64,000 nt of DNA from Thermoleophilia bacterium (lineage in GTDB: Bacteria > Actinomycetota > Thermoleophilia > RBG-16-64-13): positions 1 to 64,000 of the forward strand of contig JAOAGT010000006.1 of assembly GCA_026415615.1 (NCBI GenBank). Direction: 5' to 3'. Shown piece by piece: positions 19,034 through 26,069 of the stretch (the stretch's first letter is position 1; each line of letters opens with the position of its first letter). A model generated the notes under the pieces. It had not been told where the DNA came from and made no database searches. It was given only the letters and a program-made list of their open reading frames with translations. Both the position numbers and the translations under genes were made by a program.

Positions 19034-20521
19034 TTAGCTGCTCTTAAGCCGAGCGATAAGGCTCTGGATGCGGTTGTATAGGCCGCGGTCGTGACGCATT
19101 AGCTTGGATATCTTCTCTACCGCGTGAAGGACGGTGGTGTGGTCTCGTCCGCCGAAGTGCTCACCGATTTTGGGAAGGCTGGCGTCGGTCAGCTCACGGG
19201 CTAGGTACATGGCAAGGTGGCGGCTTTCTACGACATTGCGAGACCTTTTATCCCCGATGATGTCGAGTACCGACACTCCAGTCTCGTGAGCTACAGCGTG
19301 GAGGATCATGTCCACCGTGATTGGGGTTGAGGTCGTCTCAGGGATGTCTTTGAGGACCTCACGGGCAAGGTCGACGGTTATCGGTCGGCGTGTAAACGAC
19401 GAGTAGGCGACCACTCGGGTGAGGCATCCCTCGAGCTCTCGGATGTTACTAGGGACGCGTGAGGCAATGAGCATCAGGACGTCATCGTCGGCGATGACAA
19501 TGTGCTCTGCTCGTACTTTCTTGCGGAGGATAGCGACCCGGGTCTCCAGGTCAGGAGGCTGGATATCTGTAATAAGGCCCCACTCAAAACGCGAGACTAG
19601 GCGGTCTTCTACGGTGTCTAGAGCCTTTGGGTGACGGTCGGAGGTTATGACGATTTGCTTTTGAGCGTCGTAGAGAGCGTTAAACGTGTGGAAGAACTCC
19701 TCCTGAGTTTGTTCTTTCTTGTGCAGGAACTGAATGTCGTCGAGCAGGAGGACGTCAACAGTGCGATACCGGGCTTTAAACCCCTCGATGGTGTCATCGC
19801 GGAGAGAGTTGATGAAGTCGTTAGTAAACGTCTCAAGGGTGAGGTAGCGTACCTTGAGCCCGGGGTGGTTGTCGACAACGTAGTTGCCAATAGCCTGGAG
19901 GAGGTGGGTTTTTCCCAGTCCCACGCCTCCATAGATGAAGAGGGGGTTATATTGGGTGCCCGGGCTCTCAGCTGCCGCTAAGGCTGCTGCGTGCGCAAAA
20001 CGGTTCGAAGGCCCGACGACAAAGGTATCGAAGGTGTATTTGCGGCTAAGCCCGGTGGGAGACTGTCCGGGCAAGCCGGTGTGTCCAGCCATAGGCTGAG
20101 CCCCTGGTGAAGAAGATGGGGTAGTGGGGATGGAGAAGTCAGCGGCCCCATCGCGGACACCAGCTGCGCCGCCAAGGGGTGTCCCGGCGCCATACTCACG
20201 GTAGGTGGCGGTATGTGTTTCTACAGGGCTGTGGGCAGCGCCAGCTGGGGCATGTCCGTTGCCATTATGCGAAAGCGCGGGCACCACGACGATCTTAACA
20301 GGGACGGTCTCGCCCAACACCTCCGCAATTGCGTCCTCAATGAGGGACCGAAACCTTCCCTCGATCCAGTCGCGCGCAAACTCCGAACCCACCCCGACGC
20401 AGTACGAGCCATCGGAAATACCAAGACCAACCGCAGACTGGAACCACATGCGGAAGGCACGCTCATTGACTTCTTGTGCGATGACCTGTAGAGCCTCTTG
20501 CCAGACAGGATCGTTGTTCAT
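19034..20521 (-). CDS. dnaA: Chromosomal replication initiator DnaA
   Basis: DnaA binds and opens oriC. The product of about 495 residues has an N-terminal DnaB-interaction domain, a Pro/Gly/Ala-rich linker (domain II), the AAA+ core with Walker A GGVGLGKTHLLQAIGN and Walker B LLLLDDIQFL, and the C-terminal DnaA-box reader with DHTTVLHAVEKI. The ATG at 20521 has AGGTGG ahead; a GTG at 20530 is an alternative. It lies only 16-25 bases downstream of the ATPase-winged-helix gene, so the two are probably one transcription unit. Confidence 0.99.
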   Translation of the reverse strand: MNNDPVWQEALQVIAQEVNERAFRMWFQSAVGLGISDGSYCVGVGSEFARDWIEGRFRSLIEDAIAEVLGETVPVKIVVVPALSHNGNGHAPAGAAHSPVETHTATYREYGAGTPLGGAAGVRDGAADFSIPTTPSSSPGAQPMAGHTGLPGQSPTGLSRKYTFDTFVVGPSNRFAHAAALAAAESPGTQYNPLFIYGGVGLGKTHLLQAIGNYVVDNHPGLKVRYLTLETFTNDFINSLRDDTIEGFKARYRTVDVLLLDDIQFLHKKEQTQEEFFHTFNALYDAQKQIVITSDRHPKALDTVEDRLVSRFEWGLITDIQPPDLETRVAILRKKVRAEHIVIADDDVLMLIASRVPSNIRELEGCLTRVVAYSSFTRRPITVDLAREVLKDIPETTSTPITVDMILHAVAHETGVSVLDIIGDKRSRNVVESRHLAMYLARELTDASLPKIGEHFGGRDHTTVLHAVEKISKLMRHDRGLYNRIQSLIARLKSS

Positions 20522-20546
20522 ATCCACCACCTGCCCGTGCGGTTAA

Positions 20547-21401
20547 CTACAGCACGGTGTCCAAGTATGCCATGGCCGCGTCGGTGAGAGAGCGGCGGCC
20601 GGAAGCCTCAGCAGCCACTAGGCCTAGTTCTTCGAGAGACACGAGGTCTCTGTAGGCAGTGGATGTCGATACGCCCAGTTCTTCTGCAATGCGCGTCGGA
20701 CCTACTGGGCCGAGCTCCATTACCAACAGCAAGGTCTTGAGCTGGCGCTGAGAAAGATTATAGGACGGAGGAGAAGTAGGAGCGAGGGGAACCTGCTCGC
20801 CCGAGGGGACCCGCACCGTGATCACTGTACCGCCCCCCAGATTGTCCTCCACTTTGAGAGTTCCCATGAGGGCAGCGACGATTTCCTGGACTATAGAGAG
20901 TCCGGAGCCTACACCGCGGATAAACTGTTTGGCTGCGGCGTCTGCCGACGTGAAGCCGGGACGAAGTGCCGCCTCTTTATCTGCGATGCCGGGGCCGCCG
21001 TCGCTGATTCGTAGCGTGTTGCCGCCGTCGAGGATAGTGATTACCACGCGTCTGAAGTCGGCATGGACCAGATTGTCTACTAGCTCTCGGAAGACTTGAG
21101 GCGGGATGCGGGTGCCCTGCTCTAGCGCCGCGTTGTAAGCCGTGCGACTGAGCCAATCGAGGAGCTCGAGTGTACGGGCTTCGGTGACCAGTGACGGGTC
21201 TGGCGAGAGGATGCGGGGCGCCGCGGTTGGCTCAGTGTAGACGGCAATCCGGGGCAGGTCAGGAGGAATGGGCTCGATGCCAGGGCGATGCGCTTGACTC
21301 CCACCAGAGCGAGAAGCGCCGCGCAGATCAGCGCGGGACGCACTGGACGAGGCGCCGAGAGATGAGCCGTGGTCGGATGCAAGTCCTCTAGTGCGCGCCA
21401 T
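20547..21401 (-). CDS. GHKL ATPase domain fused to C-terminal winged helix; putative one-component regulator beside dnaA
   Basis: The 284-residue protein has a low-complexity N-terminus (residues 1-45), then a histidine-kinase-type ATPase domain: N-box FRELVDNLVHADF (104-116), G1 ISDGGPGI (132-139), G2 GVGSGLSIVQEI (163-174) and GGGTVITVRVP. The C-terminal about 70 residues form a winged helix (LSQRQLKTLLLVMELGPVG, IAEELGVSTSTAYRDLVSLEELGLV). There is no HisKA phosphorylation domain. The two halves suggest an ATP-responsive DNA-binding protein. It sits immediately upstream of dnaA, and its promoter overlaps a DnaA-box-like site. No named family comes to mind; the role at the origin is inference. 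GGAG lies just before the ATG. Confidence 0.8.
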   Translation of the reverse strand: MARTRGLASDHGSSLGASSSASRADLRGASRSGGSQAHRPGIEPIPPDLPRIAVYTEPTAAPRILSPDPSLVTEARTLELLDWLSRTAYNAALEQGTRIPPQVFRELVDNLVHADFRRVVITILDGGNTLRISDGGPGIADKEAALRPGFTSADAAAKQFIRGVGSGLSIVQEIVAALMGTLKVEDNLGGGTVITVRVPSGEQVPLAPTSPPSYNLSQRQLKTLLLVMELGPVGPTRIAEELGVSTSTAYRDLVSLEELGLVAAEASGRRSLTDAAMAYLDTVL

Positions 21402-21437
21402 GAACTCCGCAGTAATTTGCCGGGCGACCCAAGGGGC

Positions 21438-21466
21438 ATTGTATCTCCAGCGGAGGGTTTTCCACA
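21438..21466 (-). promoter_or_regulatory. Promoter of the ATPase-winged-helix/dnaA operon overlapping a DnaA box
   Basis: On the minus strand TGTGGA (21466-21461) and TACAAT (21443-21438) are 17 bases apart and lie 37 bases upstream of the ATG at 21401. The -35 element is part of the DnaA-box-like TTTTCCACA (21458-21466), which would allow autorepression by DnaA. The -35 match is weak, so this is a candidate. Confidence 0.5.
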
Positions 21467-22002
21467 GACCGAATGGACTAGGAAGGTCGCAAGGAGCGTG
21501 AATTTTTTGTTGAAGGGTTCCGACGACAAGAGGTGTTGCAGGGATTAATACCGCTCATATGCAGGACTTTACTGAACTTTTCCACAAGCTTGTCCACAGG
21601 TGTGGAAAACGTGTAGAACGCTGAAACGAGACGGCCGCAAAAACGGCATGTTCTGTTGATTTTGGGGAAAACGTGTTTCGGCGGTTAGCCTATCAGCCGG
21701 TTCTTACCGCTGTGAGCAAGTCGAGAGGCGAGGGTTGCGCTCAGAGAGCGGCCATGTGAGGCTGGATGTGGGCAACGTGGCGTTGAGCGGCGCGGGTCAC
21801 GTCTGCAGCGGCCTAGGGTTACGACGGCAAAAGTTCAGGGAAGTGTGCGCTCTGAGTGGGCAGGGAGCGGCGATTTCCACAGGCGCGCACCCCAAGAGGT
21901 CTGGTAACGAGCGAAACAGCGGGTCCGGGAGTGCACATTTGTCCACAGTTTCCACAAGGGGGTGTGTACGCTAAGGGCGGAGGGAGGTTGGGCGCGTCTC
22001 GA

Positions 22003-22031
22003 TTGACGCGGGACGGCTGGGCTTGTATACT
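22003..22031 (+). promoter_or_regulatory. Strong sigma-70-type promoter of rpmH
   Basis: TTGACG (22003-22008) and TATACT (22026-22031) are separated by exactly 17 bases; the rpmH GTG follows 49 bases later. It drives rpmH and probably rnpA-yidD-yidC-jag. Confidence 0.85.
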
Positions 22032-22079
22032 TCGGCGCTCGTTTGTGTGCGCTACCATTTATCACGCAAGTGAGGCAAC

Positions 22080-22214
22080 GTGAAGAGGACCTATCAGCCA
22101 AATAAGCGCAAGCGGAAGAAGACGCACGGATTCCGGGTGCGGATGCGTACCCGCGCGGGGCGGGCTATTATCAAGCGCCGTAGGGCCAAGGGGCGCAAGC
22201 GTCTGTCAGCGTAG
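22080..22214 (+). CDS. rpmH: Ribosomal protein L34
   Basis: The 44-residue basic protein reads [20 protein letters not shown] at its start and [12 protein letters not shown] at its end, the L34 signature. It starts with GTG at 22080 (GAGG upstream) and has no room for extension. It opens the classic rpmH-rnpA-yidD-yidC-jag-mnmE cluster next to oriC. Confidence 0.99.
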   Translation: MKRTYQPNKRKRKKTHGFRVRMRTRAGRAIIKRRRAKGRKRLSA

Positions 22215-22222
22215 GCAAAAGG

Positions 22223-22621
22223 GTGGCACGGGCTCGGGGCCGACTCTCGCGATCTGAGGATTTCGCCCGGGTCTACCGCAGCGGGCGGTCAGTTGCCAAC
22301 CGGTATCTGGTCCTATACTATTTCGACCGTTCAACGGCAGACCTCGCAGGGGCGACCAGCGGGCCCCGGGCGGGTTTTTCTGTGTCTAAGCGCCTGGGCT
22401 CGGCTGTTGTTCGAAACCGGATCAAACGGCTGCTCCGTGAGGCCTATCGTGCGCAGGCAAGCGCGGTGACAAGCGCTGTGGATTTGGTGTTTATCGCCCG
22501 GGAGCCTATTGCAGAGCTGATTCAGACCGGAGGACTGGAAGCCGTGCAGGAGAAAATGAATGAGGTTTTGCGGAAGGCCTCCCTGGTCCTCCCCAAAGGT
22601 GAGCAGCAGAAGACTTCGTGA
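22223..22621 (+). CDS. rnpA: Ribonuclease P protein component
   Basis: This 132-residue basic protein assists the RNase P RNA in 5' maturation of tRNAs. It shows RLSRSEDFARVYRSGRS at the N-terminus and the RNR signature SAVVRNRIKRLLREAYR in the middle. It begins with a GTG 8 bases after rpmH, and its last four bases overlap the yidD start. Confidence 0.97.
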   Translation: MARARGRLSRSEDFARVYRSGRSVANRYLVLYYFDRSTADLAGATSGPRAGFSVSKRLGSAVVRNRIKRLLREAYRAQASAVTSAVDLVFIAREPIAELIQTGGLEAVQEKMNEVLRKASLVLPKGEQQKTS

Positions 22622-22929
22622 AAAGCTGGCGCAATCTCATAGTGACCGCGTTGATCTGGTGTGTCCGGGGCTACCAGATCTTTGTCTCGCCGTTTCTACC
22701 GCGGGTGTGCAAGTACTATCCGTCGTGCTCCCAGTACGCCATTGACGCGATACGACAGTTTGGGCCCGCACGGGGAGTGGTGCTAGCTGCCTGGCGGCTG
22801 TTGCGGTGCAACCCGCTCAGCATGGGTGGATATGACCCGGTGGAACAGCAGAAGGTGTTTGGGAGGCGCGGGCGCGCCGCTGCTACGGATACGGGCAGCG
22901 GCGCGCCCGCGCCAGGTCGGGCAGTGTAG
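22618..22929 (+). CDS. yidD: Membrane protein insertion efficiency factor YidD
   Basis: The 103-residue product has the YidD core: IWCVRGYQIFVSPFLPRVCKYYPSCSQYAIDAIRQFG and GGYDPV, with conserved cysteines. The GTG start overlaps the rnpA stop (GTGA). The C-terminal about 25 residues (GRRGRAAATDTGSGAPAPGRAV) are unusual and are encoded by a 19-bp perfect inverted repeat. Confidence 0.95.
   Translation: MKSWRNLIVTALIWCVRGYQIFVSPFLPRVCKYYPSCSQYAIDAIRQFGPARGVVLAAWRLLRCNPLSMGGYDPVEQQKVFGRRGRAAATDTGSGAPAPGRAV
22865..22913. repeat. 19-bp perfect inverted repeat with 11-base loop at the 3' end of yidD
   Basis: Left arm GGCGCGGGCGCGCCGCTGC (22865-22883) and its exact reverse complement (22895-22913) flank an 11-base loop. 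The mRNA would fold into a very stable hairpin between yidD and yidC, while the DNA still encodes the YidD tail. Confidence 0.9.
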
Positions 22930-22938
22930 GGAGCCGTA

Positions 22939-23898
22939 ATGTCCGGACTCTTGCAGCCGCTTAGCGATTTCTTCTTTTGGATCCTGCGCTTTCTCCACGA
23001 GAATCTGGGGATAAGTTGGTCCTGGTCCATCGTGCTTCTGACAGTGATTGTCCGCCTGGCGCTGGTCCCTCTTACCTGGCGGCAAATAAAGAGCATGCGC
23101 ATGCTGCAGGCTTTGCAGCCGCAACTGAAAGCCCTCCAAGAGAAGTACCGCCACGATCGGCAGCTTCTAAATCAAAAGCTGATGGAGTTCTATCAGCAGA
23201 ACAACATCAGCCCGTTTAGCTCCTGTCTGCCTTTGCTATTCCAGCTGCCGGTGTTTCTTGGTCTGTTTTACATGCTTAGAGACCAGGGGCAGGCCATTTT
23301 CTGGGATCCGAAGGCATGGACTTGGCTTACACCTCCAAAGATCGGGGTTTTTGCCTCCGTGTGGCACTCGGCTCCAGTGGGCTGGCTCTGGATTTCGGAC
23401 ATCACCAAGTTTGACCTTCTGCTCATGCTCCTGTACATGGTTAGCCAGTTCTTCTCTTCCTGGCAGATGGCTCGCAAGACCGGAGGACAGCAGAAGGCCT
23501 TCGCCTACATCGCGCCTGTGGTGATCGGCATTCTCATGTATGTTTACAAGTGGCCCGCAGGTTTGTTTATTTATTGGTTTGCTTCGAACTTGTGGACCAT
23601 CGCGCAGCAGTTTGTCGTGGAGAAATTTGTGCCAGCTCCTGTCGCCCCGGCACCTGAGCCAGCGAAGGCAAAGGGGACCGCCACGCGGGCGGCTGCAAGG
23701 CCCCAGGCCAGCGGGCGATCGGGAGCGCGGCCTAGTTCTGGACAGCCCCGGGGAGGCAAGGGAAAATCCTCCTCGGCTGGAAAGAGTGGAGGCAAGACAA
23801 GTGGCCAGAGGAGCGGACAGAAGGGAAAGACCACGGGTGGCAAGAGCCAGCGGTCGGACGGTGGAGCTGGCGGTTCAGAGAGCTCTGGCGGAGCTTGA
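22939..23898 (+). CDS. yidC: Membrane protein insertase YidC/OxaA
   Basis: This 319-residue insertase has the Gram-positive layout without the large periplasmic domain: first membrane segment after LLQPLSDFFFWILRFLHENLG, the cytoplasmic helical loop MRMLQALQPQLKALQEKYR and further membrane segments to about residue 230. The conserved arginine is in the first helix (VIVRLALVPLTWRQ). The last about 85 residues are a basic Lys/Gly/Ser-rich tail that may bind ribosomes. The 3' 62 bases are shared with jag in another frame. Confidence 0.97.
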   Translation: MSGLLQPLSDFFFWILRFLHENLGISWSWSIVLLTVIVRLALVPLTWRQIKSMRMLQALQPQLKALQEKYRHDRQLLNQKLMEFYQQNNISPFSSCLPLLFQLPVFLGLFYMLRDQGQAIFWDPKAWTWLTPPKIGVFASVWHSAPVGWLWISDITKFDLLLMLLYMVSQFFSSWQMARKTGGQQKAFAYIAPVVIGILMYVYKWPAGLFIYWFASNLWTIAQQFVVEKFVPAPVAPAPEPAKAKGTATRAAARPQASGRSGARPSSGQPRGGKGKSSSAGKSGGKTSGQRSGQKGKTTGGKSQRSDGGAGGSESSGGA

Positions 23899-24550
23899 TT
23901 TTGCTCCGGGTGAGCTAAGCGAAGACCAGTATGAGGTGACCGTCATTATTCCGCCCGAAGAGGGCTTCTTGGGGGTAGGCGGGGTGGACGCGGTTGTTGA
24001 GGTCACTCTGATCGGAGATGAATTCGACACCTACGAGCCCGAAGAAGAGGAAGGCCTCTTGAGCGAGCAAGAAGAAACCGAGGAGGAGACCGGGCCCGAG
24101 ACTCCGGAGGCTGGCTACGTGCGTAGTTTTCTCGCTCGAGTGCTGCAAGAAATGGGAGTGGGGGCGCGTGTGCGGACGACGGAAACGCCGGAGTGCATCC
24201 GGGCTGAGATCATCGGTGAAGATTTAGGGGTGGTGATCGGGCGTCGGGGGCAGACGTTGGACGCCCTCGAGTACCTAGCGGGGATGGCTCTTGCCACTAA
24301 AGGCGGCAAGCATAAGCGCGTTGAGCTGGATGCCGAAGGGTACAAAGAGCGGCGCCGTCGTCAGGTGGAGCGTCTTGCCCTGCGTAAGGCGGAAGAGGCA
24401 GTAAAGCGCGGGAAGCCGGTGCAGTTGCCGCCGATGAGCTCGGCCGAGCGCAAAATCGTACACCTCACTTTGCGCGACCGGAAGGATGTAACAACTGCCA
24501 GCCACGGCCGGGAGCCGAACCGGGCAGTGATAATCTCGCCGGTAAAGTAG
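23837..24550 (+). CDS. jag: Jag/KhpB-type RNA-binding protein (Jag_N, KH, R3H)
   Basis: The 237-residue protein has Jag_N (ASGRTVELAVQRALAELDF, EEGFLGVGGVDAVVEV), an acidic linker (about residues 75-95), a KH domain (GEDLGVVIGRRGQTLDALEYL) and an R3H domain ending SSAERKIVHLTLRD. It binds RNA and affects cell-wall growth and division in Gram-positives. The GTG at 23837 fits the Jag_N start and has AAGGGAAAG upstream; it lies 62 bases inside yidC. An open frame continues further upstream but is only the alternative frame of the YidC tail. Confidence 0.93.
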   Translation: MARASGRTVELAVQRALAELDFAPGELSEDQYEVTVIIPPEEGFLGVGGVDAVVEVTLIGDEFDTYEPEEEEGLLSEQEETEEETGPETPEAGYVRSFLARVLQEMGVGARVRTTETPECIRAEIIGEDLGVVIGRRGQTLDALEYLAGMALATKGGKHKRVELDAEGYKERRRRQVERLALRKAEEAVKRGKPVQLPPMSSAERKIVHLTLRDRKDVTTASHGREPNRAVIISPVK

Positions 24551-24612
24551 CTCGCTCGGGCCGCGGCGTCCCGAACAACAGAACGGGCGGCGTAGCGTTT
24601 CGGGAGGCGGCT

Positions 24613-26058
24613 TTGGTACCGGGCAGCCCAGCAGACGAACACTTGAGCGCAACAAGCGATACCATCGCGGCAATCTCCACAGCGCTTGGCCCAGGGGCTA
24701 TCGGGATTGTGCGCATGAGCGGTCCGCAGGCCATTGCGATAGCGGAGAAAGTCTTTCGCCCAGCGACCAGGCGCACCCTCGGACCTGCTGATACTTTTTG
24801 CCTTGTTTACGGCCATGTAATCGACCCCTGTGCGGGCGAGGTGGTTGACGAAGTCCTGCTTGCAGTGATGCGGGCGCCTCGGTCATACACCCGTGAGGAT
24901 GTGGTGGAATTTCACTGCCACGGCGGGGTGGCCGCGCAACGCTCAGTGCTGCGAGTGGTGTTAGCGCAGGGGGCGCGGCTTGCACAACCTGGAGAGTTCA
25001 CCAAGAGGGCTTTTCTAAACGGCCGCATTGACCTTGCTCAGGCAGAGAGCGTGGCAGCCATTGTCGGGGCTCGTAGTTCGGCCGCGTTGCGCGCAGCGCT
25101 CCGCCAGTTGGAGGGCGGGCTGTCAGGTCGCGTGAGAGAAATACGCGCTCGCCTGATAGGGGTGCTAGCTCGCATAGAGGCGACCCTGGACTTTTCGGAC
25201 GAGGATGTGGAGGACGTGGACTGGGCCCAGACAGCGTCTGAACTCGAGGCTGCCTCGGGGAAGCTGCATGAATTGCTAAAGACGGCCTTCCTGGGTCGCG
25301 CTCTTGAGCAAGGAGTCCGCACGGCCATTGTGGGGCGGCCCAACGTCGGCAAGAGCTCTCTTCTTAACGCTCTGTTGGCTCGTGAGAGGGCGATAGTCTC
25401 GGACATACCCGGCACCACCCGCGACACAGTGGAAGAGGGAATGGAAATCGGTGGGATCCCGATCCAGCTAGTGGATACCGCGGGCATCCGCAAGAGCAAT
25501 GATCTGGTGGAGCAGCTGGGCGTGGCAAGATCGCTGAAGGCGATTGACCACGCGGATCTCGTGCTGGCGGTTGTTGACCTCTCAGCCCCGTGGAGCGAAG
25601 ACGACCGTGAGGTCCTGGCTGCAACAGACCCTTGCCGCACAATCGTGGTGGGGAACAAACGGGATCTGCTATCCGCGAGAAAAGACGAGGAGCTGGTGGA
25701 AACGCTCAAGCGGCAGGCAGAGGCGGTTCGTCATGGTGGGTGGCGCGTGTGTGTAGTCTCGGCTCTTACCGGAGCGGGTCTAGATCGGCTGCGAGCTATG
25801 GTGGAGGAGACGGTATTGGGGGTGGAGGGCATAAGCTTGGAGGAACCGGTTCTGGCGGCGGAGCGGCATCGGGTACTGGTGGCCGAGGCGCAGGAGGCAG
25901 TAGAAGCTGCGTTGTCAGGGGTGCGGCAGGGCAGGCCTGAGGAGCTGATATGCGAGGATGTGCGCGCGGCGGCTGGTGCACTAGGTCAAATCACCGGCGA
26001 AGATTTGACTGCAGACTTGATCGATGAAATCTTCAGTCGCTTCTGTCTGGGGAAGTGA
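24613..26058 (+). CDS. mnmE: tRNA uridine-5-carboxymethylaminomethyl modification GTPase MnmE
   Basis: Together with MnmG it modifies wobble uridine 34. The 481-residue product has the tetrahydrofolate-binding N-domain (TIAAISTALGPGAIGIVRMSG), GTPase motifs GRPNVGKSS, DIPGTTRDT, DTAG and NKRD in the middle, and the C-terminal FCLGK with the essential cysteine. It starts with TTG at 24613 with GGGAGG 5 bases upstream; no ATG gives the family N-terminus. The MnmG-like FAD gene follows with a small overlap or gap. Confidence 0.97.
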   Translation: MVPGSPADEHLSATSDTIAAISTALGPGAIGIVRMSGPQAIAIAEKVFRPATRRTLGPADTFCLVYGHVIDPCAGEVVDEVLLAVMRAPRSYTREDVVEFHCHGGVAAQRSVLRVVLAQGARLAQPGEFTKRAFLNGRIDLAQAESVAAIVGARSSAALRAALRQLEGGLSGRVREIRARLIGVLARIEATLDFSDEDVEDVDWAQTASELEAASGKLHELLKTAFLGRALEQGVRTAIVGRPNVGKSSLLNALLARERAIVSDIPGTTRDTVEEGMEIGGIPIQLVDTAGIRKSNDLVEQLGVARSLKAIDHADLVLAVVDLSAPWSEDDREVLAATDPCRTIVVGNKRDLLSARKDEELVETLKRQAEAVRHGGWRVCVVSALTGAGLDRLRAMVEETVLGVEGISLEEPVLAAERHRVLVAEAQEAVEAALSGVRQGRPEELICEDVRAAAGALGQITGEDLTADLIDEIFSRFCLGK

Positions 26059-26069
26059 GGCGAGGCGGT

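Larger units (their letters stand above)
21402..22079. other. oriC: Chromosomal replication origin (oriC) region
   Basis: This 678-base gene-free stretch between the dnaA operon and rpmH carries a cluster of DnaA boxes of the high-GC type: TTTTCCACA at 21458-21466 and 21578-21586, TTGTCCACA at 21590-21598 and 21939-21947, TGTGGAAAA (reverse) at 21601-21609, ATTTCCACA at 21873-21881 and GTTTCCACA at 21948-21956. TTGTCCACA is the preferred box of Streptomyces DnaA. AT-rich stretches (GGATTAATACC near 21541, AATTTTTTG near 21501) could serve as unwinding elements. Genes on both sides point away from it, as expected for divergent replication forks. Confidence 0.85.

Noticed and set aside
25038-25709. 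223-codon minus-strand frame opposite mnmE
   Set aside because: Ser/Arg-rich antisense reading of the MnmE GTPase region.
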